Source: Metaphire vulgaris (lineage: Eukaryota > Annelida > Clitellata > Crassiclitellata > Megascolecidae). Taken from it: a stretch of DNA of 64,000 nucleotides. The notes under the pieces are model-generated. The model made no database searches, was not told the DNA's origin, and saw only the letters and a list, made by a program, of their open reading frames with translations. The DNA lies in assembly GCA_018105865.1 (NCBI GenBank), contig CM030856.1, forward strand, positions 7,040,720 through 7,104,719. The letters run 5' to 3'. Positions 10,046 through 22,080 of the stretch are shown here, piece by piece; the first letter of the stretch is position 1; each line of letters opens with the position of its first letter. The position numbers and the translations under genes are program-made.

Positions 10046-11399
10046 TACTTAAGCGCCGACTCGGATGTCACGGCGACACTACCCTTCCGCCAGATCTTAC
10101 TCCATCGAGTGCGGTTTGACGCAGCGTCCACGCGCGCTTCCATGGAGACCGCTCCTCGAGATTAAAACCGACAAGACGCCGCTCGACGTATAATAATAAA
10201 CTGCAGTGGGAATTCCTGGCGCTGACAGCTGCTGGGGAAAAGGCAGAGAGCGAAACGCTTTACAGTTAATTACCGTCGGTCGAGGGGGAAACGCCAACGG
10301 CTCTTGGCTTAGTGAGCTAAGCAGAGTCCGAGTCTTTCCAGGCGAGAAAATTCACCGACGAAAAAGACCGATGGAATGTCCAATTGGCGAAGCCCCCCAC
10401 ATCCCCAGGGTGGGTGGGTGGATGACAAGTAGGACGCTGCCCTACTCAGGGCTGGGATCAGTCTCGTGGGGTTTGTGCAAAACCCTTGAGTTGTCGTCGT
10501 CGGGGGGCGGGGTAGTATGAGAATGAACGGGATAGGTTCGAAGCGCTGGAAGCTTGACACTTGATGTATTAACTAAATGCAGTATTAATTTACTTGCTAA
10601 TACAGCCATTAAATAATATTTATATTTGATATTATTCAGAAGTTATGTTCTATATATTTATACACAAGTCCCCGGGAACAAAGTACCGAAGGCATAAAGA
10701 AAAAAATATATACACATATAGATATATACAGTATATACATATATACTGTTTGTATATAACTATAGATCGCCCTTTATCTGTTCAGGCCCTCTTGTGTCAG
10801 GACTCATGGCTGTTCTGATCGCTTTGAAGCAGCTGAAGCAGACAGACAAGCGGATTCAAAGCGGACGGCTGCTTCTGCCTCGGTTTGCTTGCATCGCGAC
10901 AACATTGCTTCATCAAAAGCAGCCGTCGGCAGATGTCGCTGCACGACGGAGAAAATGGCGACTCTTTGAACAGACAGTAGTAGTAGACCGCTCTGCTCTC
11001 GATCGAGACAGTCGCGATATTATATTCTAGACGTCTAAGAACAACATACATCGATATGGTTTCATGATGTTTCGGCGACCGATCGTGCAGCACCGAACAA
11101 AACGACTTCGAATTGAAATCTGTAATATTTCGACACAACCTGAGTGGACTTTTGGCGTTCTGAATGGGGGTGGGGGGGGGGTGGGGGTCTAGTAGCGACT
11201 GATGCTGAAGAGTATTTATTTTACTCTGCCGGGAGCAAATTCCCGGAAGGATAAAGGCTCCTCCGGATTTACGATCAAGGAATACTATTTCGAAAAGCGG
11301 CAACGCTGTGTTTTGATGACCGTGATCAACGTAACGTCAATATAAAAATATTGGTCTCCACGGTGACGCAGTTAAAAGCAACAAGTAAAGTTTTCCCAA
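10046..11399. other. no gene identified
   Basis: A CpG-richer patch lies at 10046-10330 and open frames of up to 168 codons on the minus strand at 10797-11303. None shows a recognisable domain or convincing splice sites. 10690-10770 is AT-rich low complexity. Confidence 0.4.
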
Positions 11400-11641
11400 G
11401 CCCGGATTCGAGCGTTGTGGGCCGCTGCTGATCCCCGGTCACTTAGGCATACAGCGACGCGGGCGGCACATACCGTTAACCTAGAGTAGAATGCCAGCCC
11501 AAATGTCTAGGCCCGCGCTTTACTTCGCAGCGAACGCTGAGTCTCAATTGGATGTCATAACCGCCCTCTAGCGAGTAAGACTGAGTCGACCTTAGGGGCC
11601 AGCTTGCCTGCCCAGCGTGTCACCACTTCTGCTATCTTCAC
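11400..11641 (-). mobile_element. tRNA-derived SINE, diverged
   Basis: On the minus strand: GATAGCAGAAGTGGTGACAC (box-A region), then GGCCCCTAAGGTCGACTCAG, which matches the head-to-body junction of the SINE at 1702-1975. Confidence 0.55.
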
Positions 11642-11773
11642 AATGTCAACTAGCGTAGTAACTATATCATAAATTTTAAAATTGACTTGCTACAATGTTT
11701 CTCCTTTATGGTCATTATGATAAATAATTTTATAACTAATAGGCTTTTGTCATTAAGTAATAAAGACCATACT

Positions 11774-11905
11774 GTGATTTAGAGTGGATTAGAGGCATTA
11801 CTGCCTGTGCGAAAGTCACTAGGGGCGCTAACGGGGCTTGAACCTCGCTCCGTCAATCTACCGCTCCAGCGCCTAACCCACTCTGCCATCTTCCGCCCCA
11901 AGGAT
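11774..11905 (-). mobile_element. tRNA-derived SINE with hairpin 3' domain
   Basis: Minus strand: GGGGCGGAAGATGGCAGAGT head, box-B-like GAGGTTCAAGCCCC, then GCACAGGCAGTAATGCCTC and CCACTCTAAATCAC. Same head as 37803 and 49494, same 3' domain as 1581. Confidence 0.75.
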
Positions 11906-12259
11906 GAAGAAGGACGACTAAATTCAGTCTAAATGCCTCTTTTTAATAAGAAATTGTTCAGACCGCTTACAGCGTGGTCGATTTAAGCATGCATATTTTC
12001 GCGTTGTGTTAGTAAATGCATACTAAATCGCAAACAACGTGTAGTATATACCCCCCTCAGCGTTTTATCCAGACTTCATTATTAAGATTAAATATTAACT
12101 TATAAATAATAATTTTTTATCTAAGAAAACAAATTCACCATTTCTAGGGGGTGCAGATGCACCACCTTGCACCCCTCCCAACGCCCATGGTTCGCTCATC
12201 GCTAAGCGCTATGACGTCATAGTCAGATAAATCAACGTCAAAGAGAAGCCGGTCAATTA

Positions 12260-12261
<2 letters not shown>

Positions 12262-12304
<43 letters not shown>
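12262..12304. repeat. (CT)n microsatellite
   Basis: About 43 bp of CT. Confidence 0.95.
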
Positions 12305-12307
<3 letters not shown>

Positions 12308-12633
12308 CGAAATGTGTTTACGCTCCACCGCTCTTAATTTATGTAGCGCAGCATCGTTTCGGATGAGCTTTCCCTTACAGCGGTCAAAGTTTCGTAATGG
12401 CTACAATGATGGATGACGCTCGTCAATTATAATACTCTCACTGCGTAGAAATCGACTGTAGACTACTGAGTGTGACGTACAGTCCTCTCAGACATGCGAA
12501 AACATTAGGGCCGTATACTGTATAGGACATGCGAGATTTTGCACGCATTGAGAGTAATGTTCCGACCAAGACGCCAGTTTATAATCGCATTGAAACCCGG
12601 GAGTGCACTATCGGACGTTCAGAAAGTGCGCAT

Positions 12634-12855
12634 CAGACATGGACATCGGTTGGGTTGGGTCAGAGATTTCCGTGTTCATGGTGGGTTGGGTTGGGACAGA
12701 AAATAAGTCACGGTTTAAGAAATTGTAACGTATTACGATGGGTTGGATTGGGTTGGTTCAAGTATACCCCTAATGCTTTTGTGGTTTGGGTTGGTCTCAA
12801 TCATGATCGGTTGCGTTGGATTTAGGTTTTCAGAATGGACCATTGTCCATGTCTG
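12634..12855. mobile_element. hAT-type MITE carrying GGGTTGGGTT motifs
   Basis: Perfect 11-bp terminal repeats CAGACATGGAC and GTCCATGTCTG, flanks gtgcgcat/gtgtgcac (6 of 8). The interior is full of GGGTTGGGTTGGG-type runs on the plus strand. Confidence 0.75.
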
Positions 12856-12882
12856 GTGTGCACTAGTGCCAAGTCCGAACGT

Positions 12883-13171
12883 CAGTGGCGTAACGTGGGT
12901 GGGGGGGGAGAGGGCAATTTGCAGAAAGCCCCCCGGGCCCCGAAAGAAGGGGGCCCCAGAAGAGTGGTTGCAACTTACTAAACAATTCTTTATTTTTACA
13001 TTTTACTGCTATTTCAATATTACTGCTACAAAGTAATTATTGAATTAGGGAGTAAACCTTATTTTTTAGAACGGAGTAATCTATGTTAGCTTACAGGGGC
13101 CCCCATATCCAATAGGGGCCCTCATATCAAGGGTGCTCCCAGGCCCCAGAAAGTCACGCTATACGCCACTG
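12883..13171. mobile_element. hAT-type MITE, CAGTGGCGTAACG termini
   Basis: Ends CAGTGGCGTAACG and GCTATACGCCACTG, flanks ccgaacgt/tcgaacgt (7 of 8). Interior has GGGCCCC-rich segments. Confidence 0.8.
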
Positions 13172-13202
13172 TCGAACGTTGCTCGAAATTCTTGCACTCT
13201 AA

Positions 13203-13396
13203 CAGTGGCGGCTCCAGATGGGGGCCAGTTGTGGCCCGTGCGCCCCCTATTGAATGCCTGGTCCCACAGTGACCCCCTGCTTGGACCCTATACTTACTAC
13301 TACATTCCCATCAACAAATGGTTGACCCCCATGCTTAGAAGTTGCCATCCCAACGGCCCCTCCCACCCCACTTGCCAAATCCTGGAGTCGCCACTG
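13203..13396. mobile_element. hAT-type MITE, CAGTGGCGGCTC family
   Basis: Ends CAGTGGCGGCTCC and GGAGTCGCCACTG; flanks cactctaa/ccctctac. Inverted relative to 6496-6683. Confidence 0.85.
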
Positions 13397-13624
13397 CCCT
13401 CTACACATGACCGTGGGACGATCAGCTGTTTTTTCCTTTCCATATTTTCCACTGGGCCGAGTTTTCACAGTTTCACCCCTTTTCCAATATCCAATGGGTA
13501 GCCAGGGTTCCGGAATAGCGGTGCGTGTCGACATTTTCAGATAAAATGTCCCCGGAATCCAGAAAGAGGTTGTCAAGGTATTCTTTGCGCATTCACGTAT
13601 TATTCTCTTAGATCCAATTAATTA

Positions 13625-13720
13625 TTATCATCATATAATCATTATATTATCATTATTATCACTATATTATCATTATATTATCATTATATTATCATTATAT
13701 TATCATTATATTATCATTCC
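13625..13720. repeat. TATTATCATTA minisatellite
   Basis: About 13-bp units TATCATTATATTA repeated in tandem. Confidence 0.85.
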
Positions 13721-14194
13721 TCCTCCCCATCCATCACCCACCTTCATATTTCATATGAACGCGTCCTACCGTTACCCTGGTTTTCGCAAGGTGGCGCCGG
13801 TGTGCATTGGAATTTGACAGAAAAACTTAAACGGCTACAATATAAGATACAATACTGCAGAGGTGCACCAAATTCAATACATTTTTACCCAGGGGTTGTG
13901 GAGCCATTTACTACGAAACTGCGTGGTAGCGATTTTATTGCTACACTCTGTGTGCCAAGTTAATGAAGATCACGTAACTCCAGATGTCGAATCTCGGTAG
14001 AATTTCGTAGTGGACATTTCTAAAGTGTCTTTTCTCAGATTTCCCTAGGCTACCCCTCCCCCAACTCGCCCCACCCCAATCAGCTATCCCTCCCAGAGTC
14101 CCCACTGACAGGCAGTCTTTCGCATCGGCAGCTATCTTCCGCATCTTGAGCGTTTCTCGTAAAATCTTGCGCGTCTGTCTTCTATTACCTTTCT

Positions 14195-14196
<2 letters not shown>

Positions 14197-14259
<63 letters not shown>

Positions 14260-14270
14260 CTCTCTCTCCT
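14197..14270. repeat. (CT)n microsatellite
   Basis: Pure CT with one CG interruption. Confidence 0.95.
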
Positions 14271-14616
14271 TCTCCTGTCCAGACCGTGTTCTCCTGAGAC
14301 ACGACTTCGCGCAAATGTAATTCCAAATCACGAGAAAGAAACCCGACATGACGCCAACAATCTTCGGTCTCGCTGTGTATGGGTGACGGAGACGGCACCG
14401 ACAGCATTTAACCCTATTCACGCTAACAACCCGAGCACGAAACATGCAACAGCACACATTCCTACTAACTGACTAGCCAAACATAACTTCTATAGCGCTA
14501 TCTTGGTAAAGCGCTTGACAACAGTCGATAGAAGAATCGTCATATCCATTTGTACAGTCTAACGCACTGATTGTAAATCAAGGACGTGAGTGATAAATTT
14601 CAGGGTTCCTTTATCA

Positions 14617-14789
14617 CGTAGCCAGGAATTTGCTTTGAGAGGGTATAAATGCTTAGGGGTATAAACCTTAACTATAAACCATATAACCTACATATAACTA
14701 CATATAAATCACATTAAAGACTTTAAGATAGACTGATTTTGGGGGTATATATACCGATATATCCCACCACCCCCGTCGCTACGCCCCTG
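14617..14789. mobile_element. hAT-type MITE, CAGGGGCGTAGC family, diverged
   Basis: Right end is GTCGCTACGCCCCTG; the left side has CGTAGCCAGGAATTTG. Interior shares the GACTGATTTT and GGTATATATACC blocks with 16214-16387, 30864-31047 and 62229-62386. Confidence 0.65.
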
Positions 14790-15412
14790 TTTGCCAGAAC
14801 CAATAAGCCATTCAGATTTCCCCATTCCGTTTATGACGGATAGGCAATAGAGAACAGGAAAGTTTTAAGTTTAACCGATTGCAGTTATCACGATGAACTA
14901 CAAATATCTCGTTCTCTCCTTGGATCATTGACTGAGAAGGCTTCTCCTGTAGTTTAATAATTTCATATCTTTCATCCGACCAGATGTCTTTTGAAAAATG
15001 AACAGCTACAATGACCCAAAAACACCTTTTAAAACATGCTATTTAAAATGTTTGAGTTGCACCAAAAATGTAAGTCCTAACTTTGGTCACTTTATTACTA
15101 TAAATAATGAATTAAATAATAAGTCAGACAAACAAAACGACATGGCAAGATAGACTGATTTTGAGGGTATATATACCATATATCCCACCACCCCCGTCGC
15201 TACGCCCCTGTTTGCCAGAACCAATAAGTTCAGATTTCCCCAGTTTATGACGGATAGTAGAGAACAGGAAAGTTTTAAGTTTAACCGATTGCAGTTATCA
15301 CGATGAACTACAAATATCTCGTTCTCTCCTTGGATCATTGACGAAGGGGCCAGTAGTTTAATAATTTCATATCTTTGACCAGATGTCTTTTGAATGAACA
15401 GCTACAATGAGT
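14723..15412. repeat. tandem duplication of about 0.4 kb with indel-only divergence
   Basis: 14723-15020 and 15147-15412 align end to end, starting within the MITE right end and passing through unique sequence (AGTTTTAAGTTTAACCGATT, CTCGTTCTCTCCTTGGATCA). Differences are almost all 2-6 base deletions in the second copy. Confidence 0.85.
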
Positions 15413-15475
15413 AGTTGCAGTCCCTAGATAGTAGCAGAAAAACAAAGACATGGCAGCAGCAACAGCAGCAGCAGC

Positions 15476-15533
<58 letters not shown>

Positions 15534-15560
15534 AAAGTAGTAGTAGTAGTGAAAAATAAC
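15476..15560. repeat. (AGT)n microsatellite
   Basis: Preceded by a short AGC run. Confidence 0.95.
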
Positions 15561-16213
15561 ATTATTATTATTATTTTATTACTATCATTAGGAGTTTTAA
15601 TTAATTAATTAATTGATGTCTGTGAAATTTGGCGCGATTTCCTAAGAGAGTATTTTCAGAATATAATTATTATTCTTTGACTGCTATTCGCAAAACAGTC
15701 ACGCCTCAGCCGACAGTCGGAGCAGTGAGTACTGAGTAGGCAATGCCCAGAAAGACATCCCATCCTTTAGGTTTCTTAGCCCGTCGACGGTCGGCGCTTC
15801 GTAAAGCCTTATCCCTGGCGTGGCCACACATTGCATCGAGAATGGAAAACAACTCACGCGGAGGGAGTCAGTCGCCGCTTTAACGGCTCCCCCGTCAATG
15901 CCGATCCGGGCGCCTCCCTCCGGACTTCAATACAGGAAAGACCAGCTGTTGACCGCCATTGGAGTGGAGTCGATTGGAATGGATGAGAGGGACCAACAGT
16001 ATAACGGACTTAGAGCCGCTGATTTGATTAAACGTGTTACTGCTTGGGGTTCAATATGCTGATTTTATTCAGGCAAGAGATTACTGTATAGAATCGACGA
16101 ATCAGGGGCATACGGATTATGCCTTAGATCATTTCAGTTTGGTCAAATGCTACTCTTTGTAGCTACTATTTCAACTTGTAACTCGATAAATGTTCCATAC
16201 GAGACGAGGGCAT
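15561..16213. other. GC-richer segment, no gene assigned
   Basis: 15700-16060 is CpG-rich with open frames on both strands. A minus exon of about 90 bp with donor GTGAGT is possible at 15865-15960, but nothing is recognisable. Confidence 0.35.
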
Positions 16214-16387
16214 CAGGGGCGTAGCCAGGAATTTGATTTGGAGCGGGGAATAGTGTGATTTGGCGGTATAAATTTGTAAAGACTTTGAAAATCTTAAAAA
16301 AACACATTACAATTTTTAAGGTAGTCTGATTTTTTCGGTGTGTGTATATATATATATACCGATATACCCCCCGTTGCTACGCCCCTG
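16214..16387. mobile_element. hAT-type MITE, CAGGGGCGTAGC family
   Basis: Ends CAGGGGCGTAGCCAGGAATT and GTTGCTACGCCCCTG, flanks gagggcat/gaaaacat (6 of 8). Confidence 0.8.
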
Positions 16388-16667
16388 GAAAACATCGATT
16401 GGTGCGAAAATCTATTGGTTTCAGACTGCTTCTGTGATTTAGTAAGGAAAGATTTCACGCATTCAATCTGGTTTTCGGACATTTTTAGCTATGGTTTATG
16501 CTCAATCAATATCGGGACAAATAACACGACTGCACAATCACATGAACAAAACAATACGATAGCAGAACAGCCCATTGGAAACAATAGATGTGCCTTCTTA
16601 TGTTGTCAAGAAAGTTGAAAAAGAACACGCATTAGTAATAATAGCACAGCCTTATAATATTATATAT

Positions 16668-16752
16668 ACATATACACTGTATATATATATATATGTATAT
16701 ATATACATATTACACACACATATATATATATATGTGTGTGTGTGTGTTGGGT
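16668..16752. repeat. (AT)n/(AC)n/(GT)n compound repeat
   Basis: Alternating AT with short CA and GT runs. Confidence 0.9.
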
Positions 16753-16848
16753 GTGTGTGCGAATAATATTCTAAGTTGCTAATGATAATATATTTCATTT
16801 GCCGAACAAGTAAAGCAGTCACTTAACAGCGTCATTCGTTAGCAATAC

Positions 16849-17054
16849 CAAGAGGCGGTTCCACAGCGGCAGGGCCCCGGCCCCTGCTGAGTGCCTGGCC
16901 CCAGTGGCCCATCGTGCTTTAGTGCACTCATTCTAAGCAACTAGAGTCTAGACTAGTAGACTAGTTCAGGTTTATGAAAAAATAGTTGGCCCCGTGCTTA
17001 GAAATTGACACCCCAACGTCCCTCCCCCACTTGGCAAATCCTGGAGCCGCCACT
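16849..17054. mobile_element. hAT-type MITE, CAGTGGCGGCTC family, diverged
   Basis: Ends CAAGAGGCGGTTCC and GGAGCCGCCACT, flanks agcaatac/agcaatgt. Interior has TTGGCAAATCCTGGAGCCGC. Confidence 0.7.
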
Positions 17055-18047
17055 AGCAATGTCTGCACCGTTACTGGGATACTGTTGGGGTCTGGCTGGC
17101 ATTTAATGTTTGTTCAGCTAAGGGACTGTTGCAAATATTTCGCGGGAAAGAAAACAGAAAAGAAAAAAAGGAGAGTAGTATTAGAACAGAAGCTGTAGTT
17201 TCTCATCCATGTGTTTTAGCTTCGGTCCTATTCGTTGGGATGTCTTAGATAAATTTCTCAGGATCCAATATAAGAGATTTGTGGACCAAAGCTTTGACGC
17301 AGGCGGCGGAAATCCTTCTGGCTTCGTTCGCCTTAAGTTACCGTCTTCGACCAGCGGAACCTTTGGCGATTTCTGTCGCGGGGCGGCGCCAACCAAAATC
17401 GACTCCCAAATAGACAAAGAAAAAGCAATGTTCCAAACATTTAGAGATAATCTGCTGTAAAGCACTGTTCGATTTGCCGGGGGGCTGTGGGTTTTACACA
17501 CCGATTTGTCGAGGACGAACCCCCACACACAAAATTTATAAAATTTTGGGGTGGGAGTAGTCAAATAACTGTAGCTATTTTTAAAAATTTATATTTGCCG
17601 AATGAGTCTGTATTATTGTGCATAAATCATTTTTTTCATATCATTATATTTGTTATAAAGCGTCCTTTTTGTCTTAAGTCATTTGGTCCAAAATCAACAT
17701 TCCGATAGCATTGGCTAACTCTTTGGTAGTGTTTGGTTAAAGTGCCAGAATGGACAGACAGACTTTTCTGAAAGTTATGTATGATTAAAGAATAATGCGA
17801 AAAAATTTAACATCATCTTTGATTGTCGAATACGAACTATAGACCTAAATGAAAACGCCTGTTTCTTCAAAAAGCGCATATTTCTGCGTCAACGGTTCTT
17901 TATACTTTGCGAACCCATTAGAGTCGTTCAAAACGGAAAACATGGCAATAAAATTCATAGCGTCTGTTTTAAAAAAGAATCTTGTTAATTCCCCAATGTA
18001 TCAAGGGCTGCTGTAGTCTTCAGAGGAGGCCTAGTTGCCTCTAAGAT
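17055..18047. other. no gene assigned
   Basis: Open frames on both strands at 17180-17560 (up to 127 codons, minus) show no recognisable motif. The rest is AT-rich unique-looking DNA. Confidence 0.4.
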
Positions 18048-18150
18048 CAGTGTTTTATACAGGCCTGTTATGGGGGGAGAATCCCCGCCCCCCAAAGCTT
18101 CAACATTACTCCCCCCCCCAAAAAAATCCCAAACTGCGTAAATAACTCAA
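18048..18150. mobile_element. MITE fragment, CAGTGTTTTATCCAG family
   Basis: Starts CAGTGTTTTATACAGGCC as at 32409. The right end is missing. Confidence 0.55.
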
Positions 18151-18220
18151 TAATTTCCGAATATTTCCTTTCCATTTAACTTTAGTTCGTTTTCCGACGA
18201 CGTATGTCGTTATAGTGGCG

Positions 18221-18411
18221 CAGTGGCGGCTCCAGGATTTGGCAAGTGGGGTGGCCGTTGGGGTGGCAGCTTCTAAGCATGGGGGCTCCAGCTATTTCAT
18301 AAATCAACACATACACGAAGAATATCACCGTCAATGCACTGGCCCCGCCCACTGTGGGGCAGTCCTTCAATAGGGGCGCGGACCCCCGGACCCTCTGTAG
18401 AGCCGCCTCTG
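18221..18411. mobile_element. hAT-type MITE, CAGTGGCGGCTC family
   Basis: Ends CAGTGGCGGCTCCAGG and GTAGAGCCGCCTCTG with a perfect 8-bp duplication tagtggcg. Confidence 0.9.
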
Positions 18412-18671
18412 TAGTGGCGCTATAGAAGTCATTAAAGTTTCGCATCGTTCTACTAAATGACTATGGCTCCACTGAAAACTCCGGCGACAAATTTAGACGT
18501 TAAGGACTCGGGACTGGCTAGTTGACTCTTGCCCTATAACCAGGCTAGAGGACGGTGGATTACAAACTTTACACACAGCTGATAGTGTCGCAGTCAAATG
18601 GCTGACATCATTTAGCACATTAAGCATTCGATAATAATAATACTGACCTATACGCGAACGATGTACTGTAC

Positions 18672-18783
18672 GTTGCCAGTTATCAACGTTGTCAGTTATC
18701 AACGTTGTCAGTTATCAACGTTGTCAGTTATCAACGTTGTCAGTTATCAACGTTGTCAGTTATCAACGTTGTCAGTTATCAAC
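18672..18783. repeat. 16-bp minisatellite CAGTTATCAACGTTGT
   Basis: About six and a half near-perfect units. Each contains the palindrome CAACGTTG. Confidence 0.9.
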
Positions 18784-19221
18784 AGCACGGACGAAAGGAT
18801 GACAGATCAGAAACTTAATAATAATAATAATAATTATGCACTTCTATAGCACCAGTTCTAATACCCAAGGTTAATCAACAGCACGGAGGTCATTCCAGAA
18901 AGGATGACAGATCGGACTATGGAGGAAACTATAATAAGAGAGACAAGCTGCAAGGCCTGATGATAAGATGATATCAGTTGATAAGAGACGAGGACAAACG
19001 AGAGAAAACGGTATAGAGACATTTGACATGAAAATTGCAGCAAATTTGCCGACCTTCAAACGATGACGACATAATGAATGACGTATGAACGCGAATATGT
19101 CAAGTTAATGACGTCACCGGGGCCAGAATGAGCTTTCTTAGGCCCGCTTCCAGAATAAATTAATAGGCCCCCGGTGCGATGTTTTGCACAAAATGTCATG
19201 AAAATGTGAATAATATGGATG

Positions 19222-19403
19222 CATGGTTATTTCTAGGATTATCAATTAGGAGGGGGTCGGTAAATTCTGGGGGTCCCCTGCCAAAAAGTCTGACAAACAA
19301 GAAAAGGTCATCCCATAGCTGAAATTTGGGGGTGTTGGGAGTGTCGGTCTCAAATGGGGGGGGGGGGTACTGGGGGTGTTATGGGAGTGTAAAAATATCC
19401 CTG
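19222..19403. mobile_element. hAT-type MITE, CAGGGTTATTTCTAGG family
   Basis: Ends CATGGTTATTTCTAGG and AAATATCCCTG, flanks tatggatg/tatggaag (7 of 8). Confidence 0.8.
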
Positions 19404-19572
19404 TATGGAAGCATTATTTATGGTTGCAGTTACTGCAGTAACGTGTTCAGAAAAGAGTTCAGATAGTGGCGCCATAGAAGCTTTTTGATTGGTTGATCGA
19501 TTTCGGTTTTCCAACGGAGTATGCCTTTTTAATAGTGACGTCGGGAATAATTATGCAGACGTTCTTACTTAC

Positions 19573-19806
19573 TCGAACGTTTCGAATTTCAGAAGTCTGA
19601 CGTTTGGTTCCGTCGGGTTGACGCAGTCCGGCCAGAAGTCGACGAGACAGAGCCTCGATCCTCGCGGCGAGGACGACGGAAGTCCCTGCGCTCCGGAATC
19701 CTCGAACTCCGGTTTGAAGTCCGAAGACGACGACGAACGGGACGAGAGTCTCGAAACCGTGGGACTGTAGGACCCGATGAAGCCACCGGCGTCGCTAATC
19801 TGGAAT
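19573..19806 (-). CDS. internal exon, probable member of the module-repeat family
   Basis: 234 bp with a strong acceptor (CATCTCTGTTCTAG) and a consensus donor GTAAGTAAG (revcomp ends 19572). Both splice phases are 2. It encodes a Ser-rich stretch (SRLSSRSSSSSDFKPEFED), then LVDFWPDCVNPTEPNVRLL and KFETFE. The last part resembles the A..WL, V..CETIE strand of the exon at 7355-7522, so this may be an upstream exon of the same gene or a tandem paralogue. The exit phase fits the entry phase at 7522, but intermediate exons are likely missing. Confidence 0.55.
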
Positions 19807-19825
19807 CTAGAACAGAGATGGTCAT

Positions 19826-20225
19826 GCATGGGTTGGTTTAACCCATGGCTTGGGTTGAGTTGGGTGGGGTCAGACTTTTATTATTATTATTATTATTATT
19901 ATATTATTATTATTATTACTATTATTATTATTACTACTACTACTATTATTATTATTATTATTATTATTTCAAGACAATTTCTTCAGCGCAGTAAACATGT
20001 CATCGAAGCAAAGTCAAGAGCGCTTTACAAAAACGAGCTGTTAAACAAATGCGTATTTTTATTGTATTTACGGTGGGTTTGGTTGGGTTGGGTCAGAAAA
20101 TAAGTCATGGTTTAAGAGATTGCAATGTATTTCGGTGGGCTGGGTTGGGTCAAGTAACCGTATTGCCGGCGTGGGTTGGTTTGGGTTGGAAATTTGACGG
20201 GTTTGGTTCTAAAAAATGAACCCCT
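19826..20225. mobile_element. GGGTTGGGTT-type repeat split by LINE tail and (ATT)n
   Basis: The halves at 19826-19875 and 20068-20225 carry GGGTTGGGTTGGGTCAGAAA and match 12634-12855. Between them are (ATT)n and a segment with AGTCAAGAGCGCTTTACA typical of LINE 3' ends here. Confidence 0.65.
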
Positions 20226-21892
20226 GGATACAGTATCTCTGACCTGGAATCGCCGGGCTGTTTCCGGTGGAAGGCCTTCCTTCGCAGCGTCGACGCAACA
20301 ATTCCGGCCATGGTGTGGAGTGCTTCTTAAACCCAGAGCTCCGCCATTGACATCAGAGTATCAGCGATTGATCGTCCATCGATTACCTTGGAACAAGACT
20401 CGTCGATCAGTGGTGTTGTCCCGTTCTACCCAGTGTCTTATTGCATATGATAAATATAAATACAAAGAACGCGTATACAATCCATTGATTTCATCGTTTT
20501 ACAAATCGAAAATCATTCAATTGATCTGCATGCATAATACTCTGTGAAATATAGTCTAGTATTCAGCAATCTCAGTGACTGATTGGCTCATATTTATCCA
20601 TTAATGAATAAGTAAGTAAAATCCATGTGTATTTATTTAGCGCTTCCGGTACTAGTACCGTATAGTAGCTGTTTATTATTCTTAGGCGCGTATTATTATC
20701 ATCATCCAAACGAGACTTTCTGATTTCTTTGCTCAAATTACGTGGAAGGCTGGAAGCAAGACTTAAACTTAGCAAGAGAGTGTTTTCTAGTGCTGGTTAA
20801 AAATTGTGGAACTTCCTTCATCTATTGCAGACATAAAATCTTTGATGTTCTTTATTCCTACGATTCAATTCTACAGATTAAGCTACTTAGACGGTTTTCT
20901 CAAACATTACTTGTCGGCGTTTACGCTAGTATAAAATGTCCTATGTATGTATGTATGTATGTATGTATGTATGTATGTATGTATATGTATGCAACAAGGT
21001 AGGTTTAAACGGTCTACAACAATTGAAACGACAAACAACGTTGGATTTTTATAATAACTTATTAGAAAAGCATGACCTGGACTGTATTAAGGCTAATTTG
21101 CATCCTATTGGGTGAAACTAAGAAGTTTTTAATGTTCGTTACATTATGAGTAATGGATAAGACATTCTTCTAACAGAATGCCAAGACCCATTATCTCAGA
21201 ATCCTAACATTTAACGCAGATTTTTAGGAACAGTTCAGATTTTTAATAAATAATAATCATTCGGATTTTATGACTTCCAATTTTATTTACTTTAATAATC
21301 ATAATAAACTGATTTTATTTTTATGACTTCCAATTTTATTTACTTTGTAAACCGATATATGCTAGTAAACTGATTTTATTTTTACGCATTAGTCTAGCGT
21401 AATATGCAATGGTATGCATTAATGCATGATCTGTTTTCGAACCGAGGACGACACCCCAAATGAAATATCCCTGTCTGCCTGCACTAGCCGGACTACTCCG
21501 AAGACTACTGTAGAGCTAAACAGTTGGAACGTTCTGCGCAGGTTAACATCTCTTTGATATCCGACCTTCGAAGTCTAACCGGCGGTCGAGGAAATCCATA
21601 AACAGGCCGTGATTGACGACTCCCTCCACGGCCCCCGAGATTCCTCAGCTCATCCGATATAGAACGCTTTCTGAATATCATTACCAGGTTACACACAGAT
21701 CATCAGTCACGATTTTCTGGACTGCTACGAGACTGCGGGGAAATCGTTTCGCGTAGACTTCTTCCGCGTATACAGAAAACGAGAATAGAAAGACTTCTTC
21801 TAGCGCCGACGGCGAAGTAGCCGTGCCTGAAGGGCTTGTTTGCTATAATTCGACGCTAAACTAATTACGAAAGACTAGGACTGGATCTTTCC
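20226..21892. other. no gene assigned; LINE 3' tail and (ATGT)n
   Basis: 20618-20690 is an inverted LINE 3' UTR fragment (GTAAGTAAAATCCATGTGTA, TAGCGCTTCC, AGTAGCTGTTTATTATTCTT). 20786-20870 may be a LINE coding relic (PSSIADIKSLM). (ATGT)n is at 20944-20990. A weak minus open segment lies at 21560-21660. Confidence 0.45.
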
Positions 21893-22039
21893 CCCTCTCT
21901 CTCCCTCTCTGTTTCTGTCTCTCTCTCTGTCTGTCTGTCTGTCTCTCTCTCTCTCCTTCTCCCCCTCTTTGTATCTCTCCCTCTCTCTGTCTCTGACTGT
22001 CTGTCTGTTTTGTCTATTCTCTCTCTCTGCTTCTGTCCC

Positions 22040-22076
<37 letters not shown>

Positions 22077-22080
22077 GTCG
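21893..22080. repeat. (CT)n/(CTGT)n compound microsatellite
   Basis: Pyrimidine-rich on the plus strand, ending in a pure TCTG run. Confidence 0.95.

Noticed and set aside
10797..11303. A 168-codon minus frame
   Set aside because: No domain, ambiguous start, no matching splice sites, and a competing plus frame over the same DNA.
17181..17564. A 127-codon minus frame and an 83-codon plus frame
   Set aside because: Both are open with no recognisable motif or supported splice sites.
18672..18783. CRISPR-like array
   Set aside because: Units are directly tandem with no spacers; the sequence is eukaryotic.
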